From CAYMUR01 sp964393615 (GTDB lineage: Bacteria; Planctomycetota; Planctomycetia; Pirellulales; Pirellulaceae): a stretch of DNA of 64,000 bases. The notes under the pieces were generated by a model, which was not told the DNA's origin, did no database searches, and worked only from the letters and a program-made list of their open reading frames with translations. The stretch's first letter is position 1, and every line of letters begins with the position of its first letter. Position numbers and translations under genes: made by a program. The DNA lies in assembly GCA_964393615.1 (NCBI GenBank), contig CAYMUR010000010.1:1-64000 (forward strand), written 5' to 3'. Positions 18,704 to 28,418 of the stretch are shown here, piece after piece.

Positions 18704-20389
18704 TCATTCGTCAGTGACGCATCCCTCGGAAGCCGATTTAACATTCTTAATATATTTGTACAACGTCCCACGGGTAGCTTTGTAAGGTGGCGCTTGCCAA
18801 TTGGCTCGGCGTTGGCTCAGTTCTTCGTTTGTCAACTGGACATCGATTCGATTGGTTTCGGCATCGATAATAATCTCGTCGCCGTTTTCCACCAGAGCCA
18901 ACGGCCCACCTTCCTGAGCTTCTGGAGTCACGTGTCCAACGATAAAGCCATGTGACCCTCCCGAAAAACGTCCGTCGGTCATCATTGCCACTTCGCTACC
19001 CAATCCGGCTCCCATAATCGCTGATGTGGGAGTCAGCATTTCGGGCATTCCAGGTCCACCTTTGGGACCTTCGTATCGAATGATGACGACATCACCACTT
19101 TGGATCTTTTTTTGTCCGAGGGCGGCGAGCATCTCTTCTTCTGAATCGAACACATTAGCCCGACCTTGAAACCGCAGTCCTTCCTTGCCGGTTATTTTGG
19201 CAATCGCTCCTTCGGGAGCCAGATTGCCGCGGAGGACCTGTAAATGGCCGGATGGTTTGATTGGATTGTCTACCGATTGCACGATGTCCTGTTCACGGTC
19301 CAATCCTGGAAGTTCTGCCAGATTGTCGGCGAGAGTCTTTCCGGTAACAGTTAGGCAATCTCCCTGTAAAAAACCATTTTCTAAAAGGTATTTCATGACA
19401 GCGGGGGTTCCCCCTACGCTGTGCAGATCCTCCTGGACGTAACGGCCACTTGGTTTCAAATCTGCTAAATAGGGAACGCGGTCACTGGTTGCCTGGAAAT
19501 CGTCAATCGTTAACGGTATTTCAACAGATCGTGCGATGGCAATTAAGTGCAGCACCGCATTAGTCGACCCTCCTAAAGCCGTCACGACAGTCATGGCATT
19601 TTCAAAAGATTCCCGCGTCATGATGTCACGAGGTTTGAGGTCCTGCTCGATCAGTTGACGTATATAGTCCCCGGCACGCCGACACTCCTCTTGTTTTTCC
19701 GGGTATTCGGCGGGAATCGATGCGCTGTACGGAAGCGACATGCCCAATGCTTCAATTGCGGAAGCCATCGTGTTGGCGGTGTACATTCCCCCGCAAGCTC
19801 CAGCGCCAGGACACGATCGTTGTACAATCTGTTTGCGTTGCAGGTCATCGATTGAACCTGCCAGGTACTGCCCGTAACACTGAAACGCAGAAACAATGTC
19901 CAGTTTTTCCCCGTTCAGTTCACCTGGACGAATGGTCCCACCGTAGACCATCAACGACGGACGGTTCAATCGTCCCATGGCCATCACACACCCGGGCATG
20001 TTTTTGTCACAACCAGGAATGGCAATTAAGCCATCGTACCATTGGGCTCCCATGATTGTTTCAATCGAATCGGCGATTAAATCCCGAGATTGCAATGAGT
20101 AGCTCATGCCTTCGGTACCCATCGAGATGCCGTCACTAACCCCGACGGTGTTAAATCGCATGCCGACTAATCCATTGCTGACCACTCCTTCTTTTACCGA
20201 GGCGCTCAAGTCCAGTAAATGCATATTACACGGATTACCTTCGTACCATACGCTGGCAATTCCTACTTGAGGTTTGGACATATCCTCTTCGCTCATGCCG
20301 GTGGCGTAGAGCATGGCCTGTGATGCACCTTGAATTTTAGGTTGCGTGATACGACGGCTGTACTGGTTCAGTGGTTTGGTCATCTTCAA
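18704..20389 (-). CDS. ilvD: Dihydroxy-acid dehydratase IlvD
   Basis: Iron-sulfur dehydratase for the penultimate step of valine and isoleucine synthesis. 561 residues of normal length, with cluster-type cysteines in GCDKNMPGCVMAMGR and GACGGMYTANTMASA, and the C-terminal TDGRFSGGSHGFIVGH motif. The start MKMTKPLNQYSRRIT is clear. The AAA+ ATPase follows 3 bases downstream, an unusual partner for ilvD; other ilv genes are absent. Confidence 0.95.
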   Translation of the reverse strand: MKMTKPLNQYSRRITQPKIQGASQAMLYATGMSEEDMSKPQVGIASVWYEGNPCNMHLLDLSASVKEGVVSNGLVGMRFNTVGVSDGISMGTEGMSYSLQSRDLIADSIETIMGAQWYDGLIAIPGCDKNMPGCVMAMGRLNRPSLMVYGGTIRPGELNGEKLDIVSAFQCYGQYLAGSIDDLQRKQIVQRSCPGAGACGGMYTANTMASAIEALGMSLPYSASIPAEYPEKQEECRRAGDYIRQLIEQDLKPRDIMTRESFENAMTVVTALGGSTNAVLHLIAIARSVEIPLTIDDFQATSDRVPYLADLKPSGRYVQEDLHSVGGTPAVMKYLLENGFLQGDCLTVTGKTLADNLAELPGLDREQDIVQSVDNPIKPSGHLQVLRGNLAPEGAIAKITGKEGLRFQGRANVFDSEEEMLAALGQKKIQSGDVVIIRYEGPKGGPGMPEMLTPTSAIMGAGLGSEVAMMTDGRFSGGSHGFIVGHVTPEAQEGGPLALVENGDEIIIDAETNRIDVQLTNEELSQRRANWQAPPYKATRGTLYKYIKNVKSASEGCVTDE

Positions 20390-20806
20390 TTTTCAATCGT
20401 GAATGGTCTGTCATTGATGTTCGATGACGAGCCTCATGGTGTAATGGCTATCCGAAGCCCGGTGGGAAGTAGATGCTACAGGTAACTGTGTCATCGAAAT
20501 ACCACCAATCGCTTCCGAGGCCTGAGGTGTGTCACCATTGCCGGTTGCGCAAATCACTTCGCATCCAATGGAAATGTCCCACGGCAGTAGCCTCAATTCT
20601 ATTTGAGAAATGATGTGCTGCAAGGCAGGGCCCGTCGAGTTCGCCTTGCATCTGGCGGAAAGTCGGGGTAGAACGACCAGATTGGGGCACGTGTCTTGAA
20701 CGCGTATTTTCCATTGCCCGGATTGCAGCGGAAGCCTGGCTCTATACTGCCGTAGCTTTTGGACAACGAAGGTAACCTTTTTTTTGTCACGGTATCATTC
20801 TTAACC
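20390..20806. other. Intergenic region between ilvD and HAD gene, with a long open minus-strand frame
   Basis: Holds a minus-strand frame open from about 20795 to a stop at 20411, ending 21 bases before ilvD. It has no ATG near its beginning; TTG at 20623 would give 70 residues. The translated text (for example LPLQSGQWKIRVQD, LRLLPWDISIGCEVI) looks protein-like but matches nothing I know. It may be an unrecognised small gene, a relic, or chance. Confidence 0.3.
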
Positions 20807-21442
20807 ATGGCTGATCAACACGCAACGATTCGTTTTATTTATTTTGATTTGGGGAATGTGATTCTCCATTTTGATCGTTACGTAGCTTATCGGCAGTTGG
20901 CCGAGCTGAGCGGTGTCTCCGAGGACCAGGTACGTGGAGTTCTCGAAAGTGGTGAACTACAGGTCCATTATGAGAGCGGAGAAATTTCCTCGCAGGGTTT
21001 TTGTGATCGTTTCTGCGAAGCAATTGGCAAGCGGATCAGCCAGAAAGCACTGTTTGAGGCCGGGAGTTCGATATTTAGTCCCAATGTTCTTTTGATTCCC
21101 GTGATCACCCAGCTGGCGGCTGCTAATCACCGGCTTGGTATTTTGTCCAATACGTGCGAGGCCCATTGGGATTACTGTACTGATGGACGGTATGGAATCT
21201 TGAAGAATGCGTTTGATATACACATTCTCAGTTTTCGTGTGCATTCTATGAAGCCAGCTGCGAAGATCTATGAGGTGGCAGTTGCACAGGCTGGCGTATC
21301 ACCACAAGAAGTGTTTTTTGTAGACGATATGCCGGAAAATGTAGAAGCAGCGCAGCAATGTGGAATCGATGCTGTGCCGTATACGACCGTACCTCAATTA
21401 GTCAGCGATTTGAGGCAGCGGGGAGTACGGTTTAATTATTAA
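20807..21442 (+). CDS. HAD-superfamily phosphatase, YihX-like
   Basis: About 211 residues from the ATG at 20807; a longer TTG start at 20759 lacks support. The HAD motifs are all present: I FDLGNVI, II LSNTCEAH, III lysine in MKPAAKIYE, IV FFVDDMPENVEAA. The motif I form FDLGNV and the four-helix cap region fit the subclass I alpha-D-glucose-1-phosphatase/YihX group. A sugar phosphate or similar small phosphate ester is the likely substrate. Cytosolic. Convergent with the GT11 gene. Confidence 0.82.
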   Translation: MADQHATIRFIYFDLGNVILHFDRYVAYRQLAELSGVSEDQVRGVLESGELQVHYESGEISSQGFCDRFCEAIGKRISQKALFEAGSSIFSPNVLLIPVITQLAAANHRLGILSNTCEAHWDYCTDGRYGILKNAFDIHILSFRVHSMKPAAKIYEVAVAQAGVSPQEVFFVDDMPENVEAAQQCGIDAVPYTTVPQLVSDLRQRGVRFNY

Positions 21443-21506
21443 CAGTTAGGTTGTCTGGGACTCTCGTTGGTTACTGGGCCCAGGCCAAAGTTACGGCCAG
21501 GCTCGG

Positions 21507-22475
21507 TTAGGTAGTACGGCCTATTCCGGCCACGTTCGGAAAGTTTTCCACACGGATGTGACGGTCTAATACGTCGCAATGCCAAGGATCGATCTGTCGA
21601 AATGGAGGAGATTCCAACGGATCGCTTAGATGCGAACGATAGACTTCTTGAAGATTGCGATTCAACATGGCAGCTACAAAAGAAAATGTACTGTTGGGGA
21701 TCGCCAGCACCTGTGCCTGTGTCAAAATATAAAAATCCAGAAAATACGGAGTTTGCAGGAGTTGCAGGCCGAGGTCTTTTGACGAAGTTGGATGATAGTC
21801 TTCAAAGTCGTTTAAAACCTTTTTCGGTTCGTCGGTAGCGATGTATAAGACCGGCTTGTGGAGGGTAGGCCAAATTTGTTGGAGTAATTGAACGTACCAG
21901 GAAGTGGGAGTGATATAGAACTGGTCGGCGCCAAAGTCGCCGCGGCGTATGTGTAGTCCAACAAGTGTACTGCCGCTGGGAAGGATTTGTTGAATGGCAG
22001 AATCCAATTGTTTTACCAGGTCCCGGCGCGGCGTCAATAATTTTTGAATGTAATTTTGGTAGGGAGCATAAACGCGGGTGTGGTACTGAAAGTATCCGGT
22101 AAAATCGACCGAGGTGATCGCTCCGTCTTGCTGCAATAATGGGATTTCTTGTTCCTGGGAGTGGGTGGTGTGGGGGTAGGTGGGTAATGCAACAGTGGGC
22201 AATCGATCATTGCAGTCAAATAATATATGACCTGGCCAATGGGGGGTTTGCACCTGCAGGTCGTGTTTTAGTGCATAGCATTTGAGAAACATGTATTGGA
22301 ACATCCAGTTGCCAAAGCGTCCCTGGCGTCCCAATTGACGCATGCTAATCATGGGCCGCTTGTCCACTTTGGTTTTACCGCGTGTAGCTGCTGCCAGGTG
22401 GCAAATCTCTCGATGTCGGTAATCGAGCCATAAGCTCAATTTACGGCGACGTTTTTCCCAGTACTTCGCCAGCAT
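21507..22475 (-). CDS. GT11-family glycosyltransferase, alpha-1,2-fucosyltransferase-like
   Basis: 322 residues. The N-terminal motif GRQGRFGNWMFQYMF and the donor-site motif LHIRRGDFG are hallmarks of GT11 (HxRRxD). The family transfers fucose from GDP-fucose to galactose on glycans. The first ~35 residues are basic and have no membrane helix. It stands next to a DUF1570 protein, not in a visible polysaccharide cluster, so the acceptor is unknown. Pfam Glyco_transf_11 would be the decisive match. Confidence 0.78.
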   Translation of the reverse strand: MLAKYWEKRRRKLSLWLDYRHREICHLAAATRGKTKVDKRPMISMRQLGRQGRFGNWMFQYMFLKCYALKHDLQVQTPHWPGHILFDCNDRLPTVALPTYPHTTHSQEQEIPLLQQDGAITSVDFTGYFQYHTRVYAPYQNYIQKLLTPRRDLVKQLDSAIQQILPSGSTLVGLHIRRGDFGADQFYITPTSWYVQLLQQIWPTLHKPVLYIATDEPKKVLNDFEDYHPTSSKDLGLQLLQTPYFLDFYILTQAQVLAIPNSTFSFVAAMLNRNLQEVYRSHLSDPLESPPFRQIDPWHCDVLDRHIRVENFPNVAGIGRTT

Positions 22476-22490
22476 GATCCGGTGGGTGTG

Positions 22491-23705
22491 TCAGCGGACC
22501 CGCATCAGTTGACGTAAGAAAACCGTGTCAAACTGGCCCAAGTCCTGGTCGAAAACTTTACGAAAATCGGCTATCCGGGTTTTCGGGGAATCGGATGCCA
22601 AAGGTTTTTTTTGCGACATCAGTTTTAAGTATTCTACAAATTGTTGCGGCCGTTGTCTTATCAAAAAATAAACAAGGGCCCATGATTCTGGATAAGCACG
22701 TGCCATTTCATTCGTGGTGCGAAACCGTTGGTCATTTTCTAATAGAGTACGCAGTGAATCGTCGCCGCGCTGGGTCAAGTCATTTTGGAACTCGGCCAGG
22801 CGTACCTGATTAACACTGCCGATATTGCGCCAACCGCGTGAACTTTCCAGATCTGGTGTTTCGAAATACATGGCGATGCCTTCGCTCAGCCATAGCGGAA
22901 TGTCAGCAAATCGACGGTGCATACCACAATTAAATGCGATCTGGTGTGTCGCCTCGTGGATAATGGTTGCCACGGTGCGTTCCATTTTTGGGGCAGCCAA
23001 GGCAAGGTTGATTTCACCTACGGTCGCTGATCGTCGGCTGCGAGCACGCAATGATTCCATGCCCGTCAAGTCATACATCGTCACACGATTGGTCGTCAGG
23101 CTGTAATAACCAATAATGGAATTTGCCGCGGGGCCGAGTTCCTTCTGAGAGTATTTGCGAAATGACGCCTCGTCACGAAATACAACTGCCACGAGTGGAA
23201 AATCTGGTTTATGTAATGACAATCCACGGCGGCCCCAGTAGTTGTGAAATGCACGATACAATCGCTCGAATAAGGCACCGCACCAGTGCGCATAAGCTTT
23301 TGAGGTATTGTGACAGACAAGATAATGGGATGTTTTGTGTGTCCGAAAAGGTGGTGGAAATTCTTCTTGCAGTTGCGCGGAAAGCTTTTTGGCGGGAATC
23401 GCCGCAAACGGTTGTGAGTCATTGGTTCGTTCCAGCAATTCGTGATGCTGGATGACCCACAGAAATCCGTCATGCGTTTGTAATAAAAGTCCACCATCGG
23501 GAGCTTCGGTGATGATTTGGCCAGACAGAAAAATCTTTTCGGTATTCCGTTCAAAGACGACATTCTCGATGCCGTACAAGGGGCACGATGTCAAAACAAA
23601 AATCAACAGAGTTAGTGGAAATCGTCGCAGGAAATTCAGAAGAGCACCATAAAACGAAGGAGAATGAATGAGTTTGTGAAACGGTTGGTTGTGCGGAAAT
23701 GGCAA
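22491..23705 (-). CDS. DUF1570-type HExxH protein, secreted
   Basis: 404 residues. A hydrophobic segment FPLTLLIFVLTSCPLYG (about 29-45) suggests export, with a possible lipobox cysteine. The zinc motif HEATH spans 250-254 and is followed by LWLSEGIAMYFE, the glutamate typical of the peptidase MA-like/DUF1570 group of planctomycetes. The N-terminal ~100 residues form a small beta domain. The role is presumed extracellular peptidase; no substrate is known. Its stop lies 15 bases before the GT11 start, suggesting co-transcription. A second protein of this broad type is cut by the right window edge. Confidence 0.78.
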   Translation of the reverse strand: MPFPHNQPFHKLIHSPSFYGALLNFLRRFPLTLLIFVLTSCPLYGIENVVFERNTEKIFLSGQIITEAPDGGLLLQTHDGFLWVIQHHELLERTNDSQPFAAIPAKKLSAQLQEEFPPPFRTHKTSHYLVCHNTSKAYAHWCGALFERLYRAFHNYWGRRGLSLHKPDFPLVAVVFRDEASFRKYSQKELGPAANSIIGYYSLTTNRVTMYDLTGMESLRARSRRSATVGEINLALAAPKMERTVATIIHEATHQIAFNCGMHRRFADIPLWLSEGIAMYFETPDLESSRGWRNIGSVNQVRLAEFQNDLTQRGDDSLRTLLENDQRFRTTNEMARAYPESWALVYFLIRQRPQQFVEYLKLMSQKKPLASDSPKTRIADFRKVFDQDLGQFDTVFLRQLMRVR

Positions 23706-23960
23706 GTCTGTCGGATTTGCCGGATTCGATTGGCAGGTGATATTTCAGCGACGGCTCTCCTGTTGCGAGGTGTCGACCTGAGACGGATAACTATCTTCTC
23801 TCAGCCTACCAGATGAAGTTAGTGATGTTCGCTTTGCCATTTCTCCCCGTAAAAGCACAGAAGTTACGATCTTGGCCTCTTGTGGATTGGAGTATCACTA
23901 ACATACCTTAATCTGTGTCGCCAACCGATAGCATCCTTTGGGGGCGCATGACGACCCGAC

Positions 23961-25631
23961 TTAGGAAAAAGGACGGAAAATGTGAAGTGAGCGGACGATA
24001 CTCCATCCAGTCACCATAAACAAAGCAGCACTGATTAAGCAAATTCCGGCGACCTCATCCTCCACACCAGCGTGCAACAGCCCAAAGATGCGAATGGACA
24101 ACAGGTCGACCCCAGGTGGTACTGTGAGCATGACCGAACCAACGTCTCCCATTCCAATGGCCAGGGCGATTAGCCAACAGGCGACCAATGCTGGAATACG
24201 TTGAGGCAAAGCAAGCTTCACTAGACGTGTCCAACTGCTGGCTCCCTCAGTGACACTGGAATCAAAGGTTGCAGCAGGAATACTGCGCAATGCATGCCAC
24301 ATTAGCAGGGCACACCAGGGCGTGCCGCGGAAAATGAGAGCCAGGCAGGGTGCGAAGATGGTTTGGTCGTAAATCCATATCAACATCGGCAGGTCTGGCT
24401 GGTTAAGTGTGTGAATAATTCCCCTGCCAATTAATGGACCCGGCAAGGCCAGGCAGATGATCATCGTTCCAAGGAAGAGGAATTTCGTGCGTTGGTTCAC
24501 CGGGGCCAGCCACGCTAGCGCCGTGGCGATCAGTAACGAACAGGATGCTGCCAAGCCACTAATTCCGGCCGACCAGATAAAGGCATCCAAGTGTTCCCAA
24601 CGCTGGATGGCAAACAAGTCAGACGAAAGTCCGACTGTTTGGAAAAGTTTTACCAATGACCAACTGCGGACTCTCCCCCATTCTGTTTGTGTTACGATCA
24701 TACCGGCTTTGTATGTCAGACTGAGTAGAGGGACGCCGACGATCAACAGCAACAAGAGCAGAGTGATTGCCACGGCAAGCCAGCGCCATTTCCCCAGTTG
24801 GATTACGAGCCGATTGTGTTGTGATGGTTCCCATGACGTAGGGACAAGGTAATCACACAATTTCCAGGCGGCAATGGCGGTAAGAAAAAACAGCGCCAAA
24901 GCCGGTAGAATGCCCAATTCGGCTTCAATTGACGTTTCGCCGAGGTAATAACCAAGGTAGAGGTCTTCTGCCAGTGTTCGAACCATGAAGAGATCGGTCA
25001 CCGTGATTTCTCCTGCTGTAGTGACGATGATCCAGAGCAGAGCTACGTACATGCCGGGTAATACACGCCAGAGTGTGATGCGGCTAATAACGTACCAGGC
25101 AGGTGCATCTAACAGTGAATCTTCTTCCAACTCAGGCTCGACCAGCAGTAAACTTGCACCCACGATTATTGTGACCCAGGGCACAGCTGATACGGCGTGA
25201 ATCCACACGGCTCCCCACCATCCGTCCAATACAGGAACGAAACCAGGGTTGTCCCAGACAAGCGTAAAGAAGCCTTGTTGGCCAAATCCGGCGCGCCAGC
25301 CTGCGCATTGCAAGAAAAGAGGCATAAACAATAAGCTGCTGCAACAGACGAACCACCATGTTCGACCGGGTAGATCACTGCGCGTGAATAAAATGGCCAG
25401 TAAGGTACCCAGTGGCAAGCTGATGGCGCAAGTTGCGGCCGCAAGCGTTACGGTGTTGATAGCCAATTGCCAGGTGCGTTGTTCATGAGCCAGGATCCAG
25501 AGCGCAGAGATTGTCAGTATAGTGATGCTGGTCCATTTCAGGCCAGTGATTCGGGAAATAGGAATGGAGAGCATGGACATCACAAAAGCGGATGGATTTC
25601 GAATGTCTGTTGTCGTTCCAAAAAATGGCAC
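23961..25631 (-). CDS. Two-domain ABC transporter permease, Fe(III)-type
   Basis: 556 residues with about 12 hydrophobic helices in two halves. Each half has a permease core; the second carries an EAA-loop-like VTEGASSWTRLVKLALPQR, as in FbpB/ThiP-type single-chain permeases that import ferric iron or thiamine. The start is probably GTG at 25631; ATG at 25580 is an alternative. No ATPase or binding protein gene is next to it, so the complex must be assembled from distant genes. It lies downstream of priA, on the same strand, across a repeat-rich spacer. Iron as substrate is inferred from the family. Confidence 0.75.
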   Translation of the reverse strand: MPFFGTTTDIRNPSAFVMSMLSIPISRITGLKWTSITILTISALWILAHEQRTWQLAINTVTLAAATCAISLPLGTLLAILFTRSDLPGRTWWFVCCSSLLFMPLFLQCAGWRAGFGQQGFFTLVWDNPGFVPVLDGWWGAVWIHAVSAVPWVTIIVGASLLLVEPELEEDSLLDAPAWYVISRITLWRVLPGMYVALLWIIVTTAGEITVTDLFMVRTLAEDLYLGYYLGETSIEAELGILPALALFFLTAIAAWKLCDYLVPTSWEPSQHNRLVIQLGKWRWLAVAITLLLLLLIVGVPLLSLTYKAGMIVTQTEWGRVRSWSLVKLFQTVGLSSDLFAIQRWEHLDAFIWSAGISGLAASCSLLIATALAWLAPVNQRTKFLFLGTMIICLALPGPLIGRGIIHTLNQPDLPMLIWIYDQTIFAPCLALIFRGTPWCALLMWHALRSIPAATFDSSVTEGASSWTRLVKLALPQRIPALVACWLIALAIGMGDVGSVMLTVPPGVDLLSIRIFGLLHAGVEDEVAGICLISAALFMVTGWSIVRSLHIFRPFS

Positions 25632-25739
25632 GGACCGCCAGTGAGTATGGAAAAAGCAAACGAAAGTTACATGATTTTTTTTCAGGGAGGGGCGTCGAAT
25701 GAAGATTTAGGCGGTACGGCCAGCCTCTGTATCCAGCCT

Positions 25740-25792
25740 GGTACAGTGCGATAGGTACAGTGCGATAACAGTGTAGGTAGCAGTGTAGGTAG
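25740..25792. repeat. Two short tandem duplications in a spacer
   Basis: GGTACAGTGCGATA occurs twice in tandem at 25740-25767, followed by CAGTGTAGGTAG twice at 25769-25792 and a partial third unit. It lies between the priA stop and the permease start. Probably slippage-type repeats without function. Confidence 0.85.
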
Positions 25793-25822
25793 CAGTTCAG
25801 AAAACAGTTGCCGCAGTTTTAG

Positions 25823-28126
25823 TTACAGCATGTCCAAAGGGTCGACGTCAATAATCCACTGTACATCGCCAGGTGATTTTACCGTCTGGGATACTTCGGA
25901 AACAATATGACGTAGTGTGTCACTACAGTCACCACGGAATGCCAAATGAAAGCGAAACTTGTCTCGCAGCTTGGCAAGCGGTGCCACTGCGGGGCCGAGG
26001 ATATTGATGTTTGCTTGCTGTTTCAGGGCTGTCTGCTCAACGTGTTTGGACAGTTGTTCCGCAAATTCCCATGTTACGGTTTCAATACTACCGCGGACTA
26101 CAATACGTACCATGCCAGCCCAAGGTGGGTAGTTCAACTCCTGGCGAGTTGCCAATTCTTCGTTGGCAAAAGACTCATAATCGTGTCGGGTCGCGCAGTG
26201 GATAGCAAAGTGGTCAGGTTGAAAGGTTTGCACCAGTACTAGCCCACGTTTGGAGCCTCGCCCAGTACGACCGGCCACCTGGGTTACTAGCTGGAACGTC
26301 CGTTCGCCGGCACGAAAATCAGGAAAATGAAGCGCTGTATCAGCATTGACCACGCCAACCAAGGTGACGTTTGGGAAATCAAGTCCTTTCGCAATCATTT
26401 GGGTACCAACAAGAATTTGTATCTCACCTGCCCGGAATTGGTTCAAAGCTTTCTCGTGACTGCCGTGTTTTCGCATGGTATCCGAATCCATACGGAGGCA
26501 ACTGACTCCAGCAAAGCGGGCGCGGATTTCTGCCTCGAGTTTCTGCGTGCCCAGGCCACTGTAGCGTATAGCCGGTGATTGACAGGACGGACATGCCGAC
26601 GGTGCAGCATCGACGTAATCACAGTAGTGGCACACAGCCCGCTCGCCGTCGCGATGGTGCGTTAAGGCCACTTCACAGTGTGGGCAACGTACAACTTCAC
26701 CACAAGCTCGACACTGGATGTGTGTCGAGAATCCTCGCCGGTTGAGCAGCAGGATCACTTGGCCTTGATCGTGTAACGCTGTGTTCACTGCTTGGCAAAG
26801 TTGCCGGCTGAGGGCTCCCCGACTGTATCGGTCCTGCGATTCCACTCGCAGGTCAACCGTCTGCACATCTGGTAGTGGTCGCTGCAGAATGCGGTTCGGC
26901 ATGCAAACCAATTCGAATTGCCCGGTCTGTGCGCGATGCCAGCTTTCCAGGGATGGCGTGGCCGAACCGAGCACGAGCGGTATGTTTTCCATTCTCGCCC
27001 GTTCGACTGCAACATCTCGGGTGTGATATCGTGGGATTTTATCTTGTTTAAAGGACGTATCGTGTTCTTCATCGAGAACAATTAGTCCTAGGCGCGGAGT
27101 GGGCGCAAAAATGGCGCTGCGTGCACCAACTACAACTTGGATTTCACCACGCGCTATTCGAGACCATTGCCAGTGCCGCTCCACCTGTGACATGTGGCTG
27201 TGTAGGACTGCTACATGGTCGAACCGAGAGCGAAATCGTTGGCATGTTTGCGGAGTCAGGCTGATTTCTGGAACCAGTACGATGGCTTGTTTTCCAAAAT
27301 GGACTACTTCACGAATTGCCTGGATGTAAACTTCGGTCTTGCCGCTTCCCGTGATCCCATGCAGCAAAATAGTTTTGTGTTGTTGGTGGTGAAGCGGATC
27401 CAGAATGGCTTTCAACGCGGTACGCTGCGCGGCATTTAATTCCAAATCGGCTTCACGAGGAGGGACCAATACTTCCGGTTCTAATTGCTGAACTCGTCGA
27501 ATGCTGGACCGGATAAGCCCTTTGTCGCGAAGAGCGCGGATGGGTGCTGTTGTGCAGCCGACAGCAGTTCTTACCTTGGCCTGGGGTACAGGTTGATTTG
27601 CTGAAACAAGAAAGCGAACGACCGCGAGTTGTTTAGCGGGTAATTTTAATTCAGGCAGCTGTCGTTCTATTTTGGGTACTAACGAGAGAAACGTCGTTTC
27701 ACGTGTTCCTGCTTTAGCACGGACTGCTGTGGGAACAACTGCTTCCAAAGCCTGCCCCCAGCTGGCTAGGTATTGATCTGCCATCCAATGAGTTAGTTGT
27801 AACATGGCAGGTGAAAGCAAGGTGGTGCTGTCGATCACCGATCCAATGGACTTCAAGCGGCGCGCCCCGATGTTTTTGGTCACGACGTCGACACAATAGC
27901 CCACGACAGTACGGTTTCCACGACCAAACGGCACACGAACTCTCCGTCCCGACTGTGTTTCACGGCGGCATGATTCAGGGACAAGGTAGTCATAAGTACC
28001 GGTGGGACCCTCGGATAGCACGACGGTTGCCACTAGTTGTTGGCCTGCGTCGTCGATTTCCCACGGCGGCGGATCGGTGTCGAACAGTTCTTGTTGATTG
28101 TTACCCACGATGGCCCATATTGCCAA
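25823..28126 (-). CDS. priA: Primosomal protein N' (helicase) PriA
   Basis: Restarts stalled replication forks by recognising fork structures and loading the replicative helicase. 767 residues: an N-terminal DNA-binding domain, Walker A GITGSGKTEVY, Walker B DEEHD, the zinc cysteine pairs CRACGEVVRCPHC and CHYC/CPSC, and the motif GTQMIAKGLDFPNV followed by VAGRTGRG. The length is normal. Upstream is a 290-base region before arsC, downstream the permease. Cytosolic. Confidence 0.96.
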   Translation of the reverse strand: MAIWAIVGNNQQELFDTDPPPWEIDDAGQQLVATVVLSEGPTGTYDYLVPESCRRETQSGRRVRVPFGRGNRTVVGYCVDVVTKNIGARRLKSIGSVIDSTTLLSPAMLQLTHWMADQYLASWGQALEAVVPTAVRAKAGTRETTFLSLVPKIERQLPELKLPAKQLAVVRFLVSANQPVPQAKVRTAVGCTTAPIRALRDKGLIRSSIRRVQQLEPEVLVPPREADLELNAAQRTALKAILDPLHHQQHKTILLHGITGSGKTEVYIQAIREVVHFGKQAIVLVPEISLTPQTCQRFRSRFDHVAVLHSHMSQVERHWQWSRIARGEIQVVVGARSAIFAPTPRLGLIVLDEEHDTSFKQDKIPRYHTRDVAVERARMENIPLVLGSATPSLESWHRAQTGQFELVCMPNRILQRPLPDVQTVDLRVESQDRYSRGALSRQLCQAVNTALHDQGQVILLLNRRGFSTHIQCRACGEVVRCPHCEVALTHHRDGERAVCHYCDYVDAAPSACPSCQSPAIRYSGLGTQKLEAEIRARFAGVSCLRMDSDTMRKHGSHEKALNQFRAGEIQILVGTQMIAKGLDFPNVTLVGVVNADTALHFPDFRAGERTFQLVTQVAGRTGRGSKRGLVLVQTFQPDHFAIHCATRHDYESFANEELATRQELNYPPWAGMVRIVVRGSIETVTWEFAEQLSKHVEQTALKQQANINILGPAVAPLAKLRDKFRFHLAFRGDCSDTLRHIVSEVSQTVKSPGDVQWIIDVDPLDML

Positions 28127-28394
28127 TTGAAATCTTACTTGTTGGTTCTTAATGGTGAAAATGATTTTCCACCAGAAAACGATTGTATTTCAGCTTAACG
28201 TCTGGGATCTCTATCGTAAAAGTAGGGTCAGTCTCTGGGGGGTCCACATACACAGCATTTTATGGCAAAAAGGTATAAATTATAAATGAACCATGATGAC
28301 CAATGGGTGATTTGAACTTCTCATGAGTGTGCGTGACTAGGTGGGGGCATCGGTTCCCAATCGTTTAGGACATGGTTATTCATTGATATCCTGT

Positions 28395-28412
28395 TTTTTT
28401 CTATAGAAAAAA
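28395..28412. promoter_or_regulatory. 18-bp perfect palindrome before arsC
   Basis: T6-CTATAG-A6, a perfect 18-base inverted repeat ending six bases before the arsC ATG. It sits where an operator or translational control element could act. It does not resemble the usual ArsR operator; no arsR gene is adjacent. It may also be a simple A/T-rich element. Confidence 0.4.
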
Positions 28413-28418
28413 TTTCAA

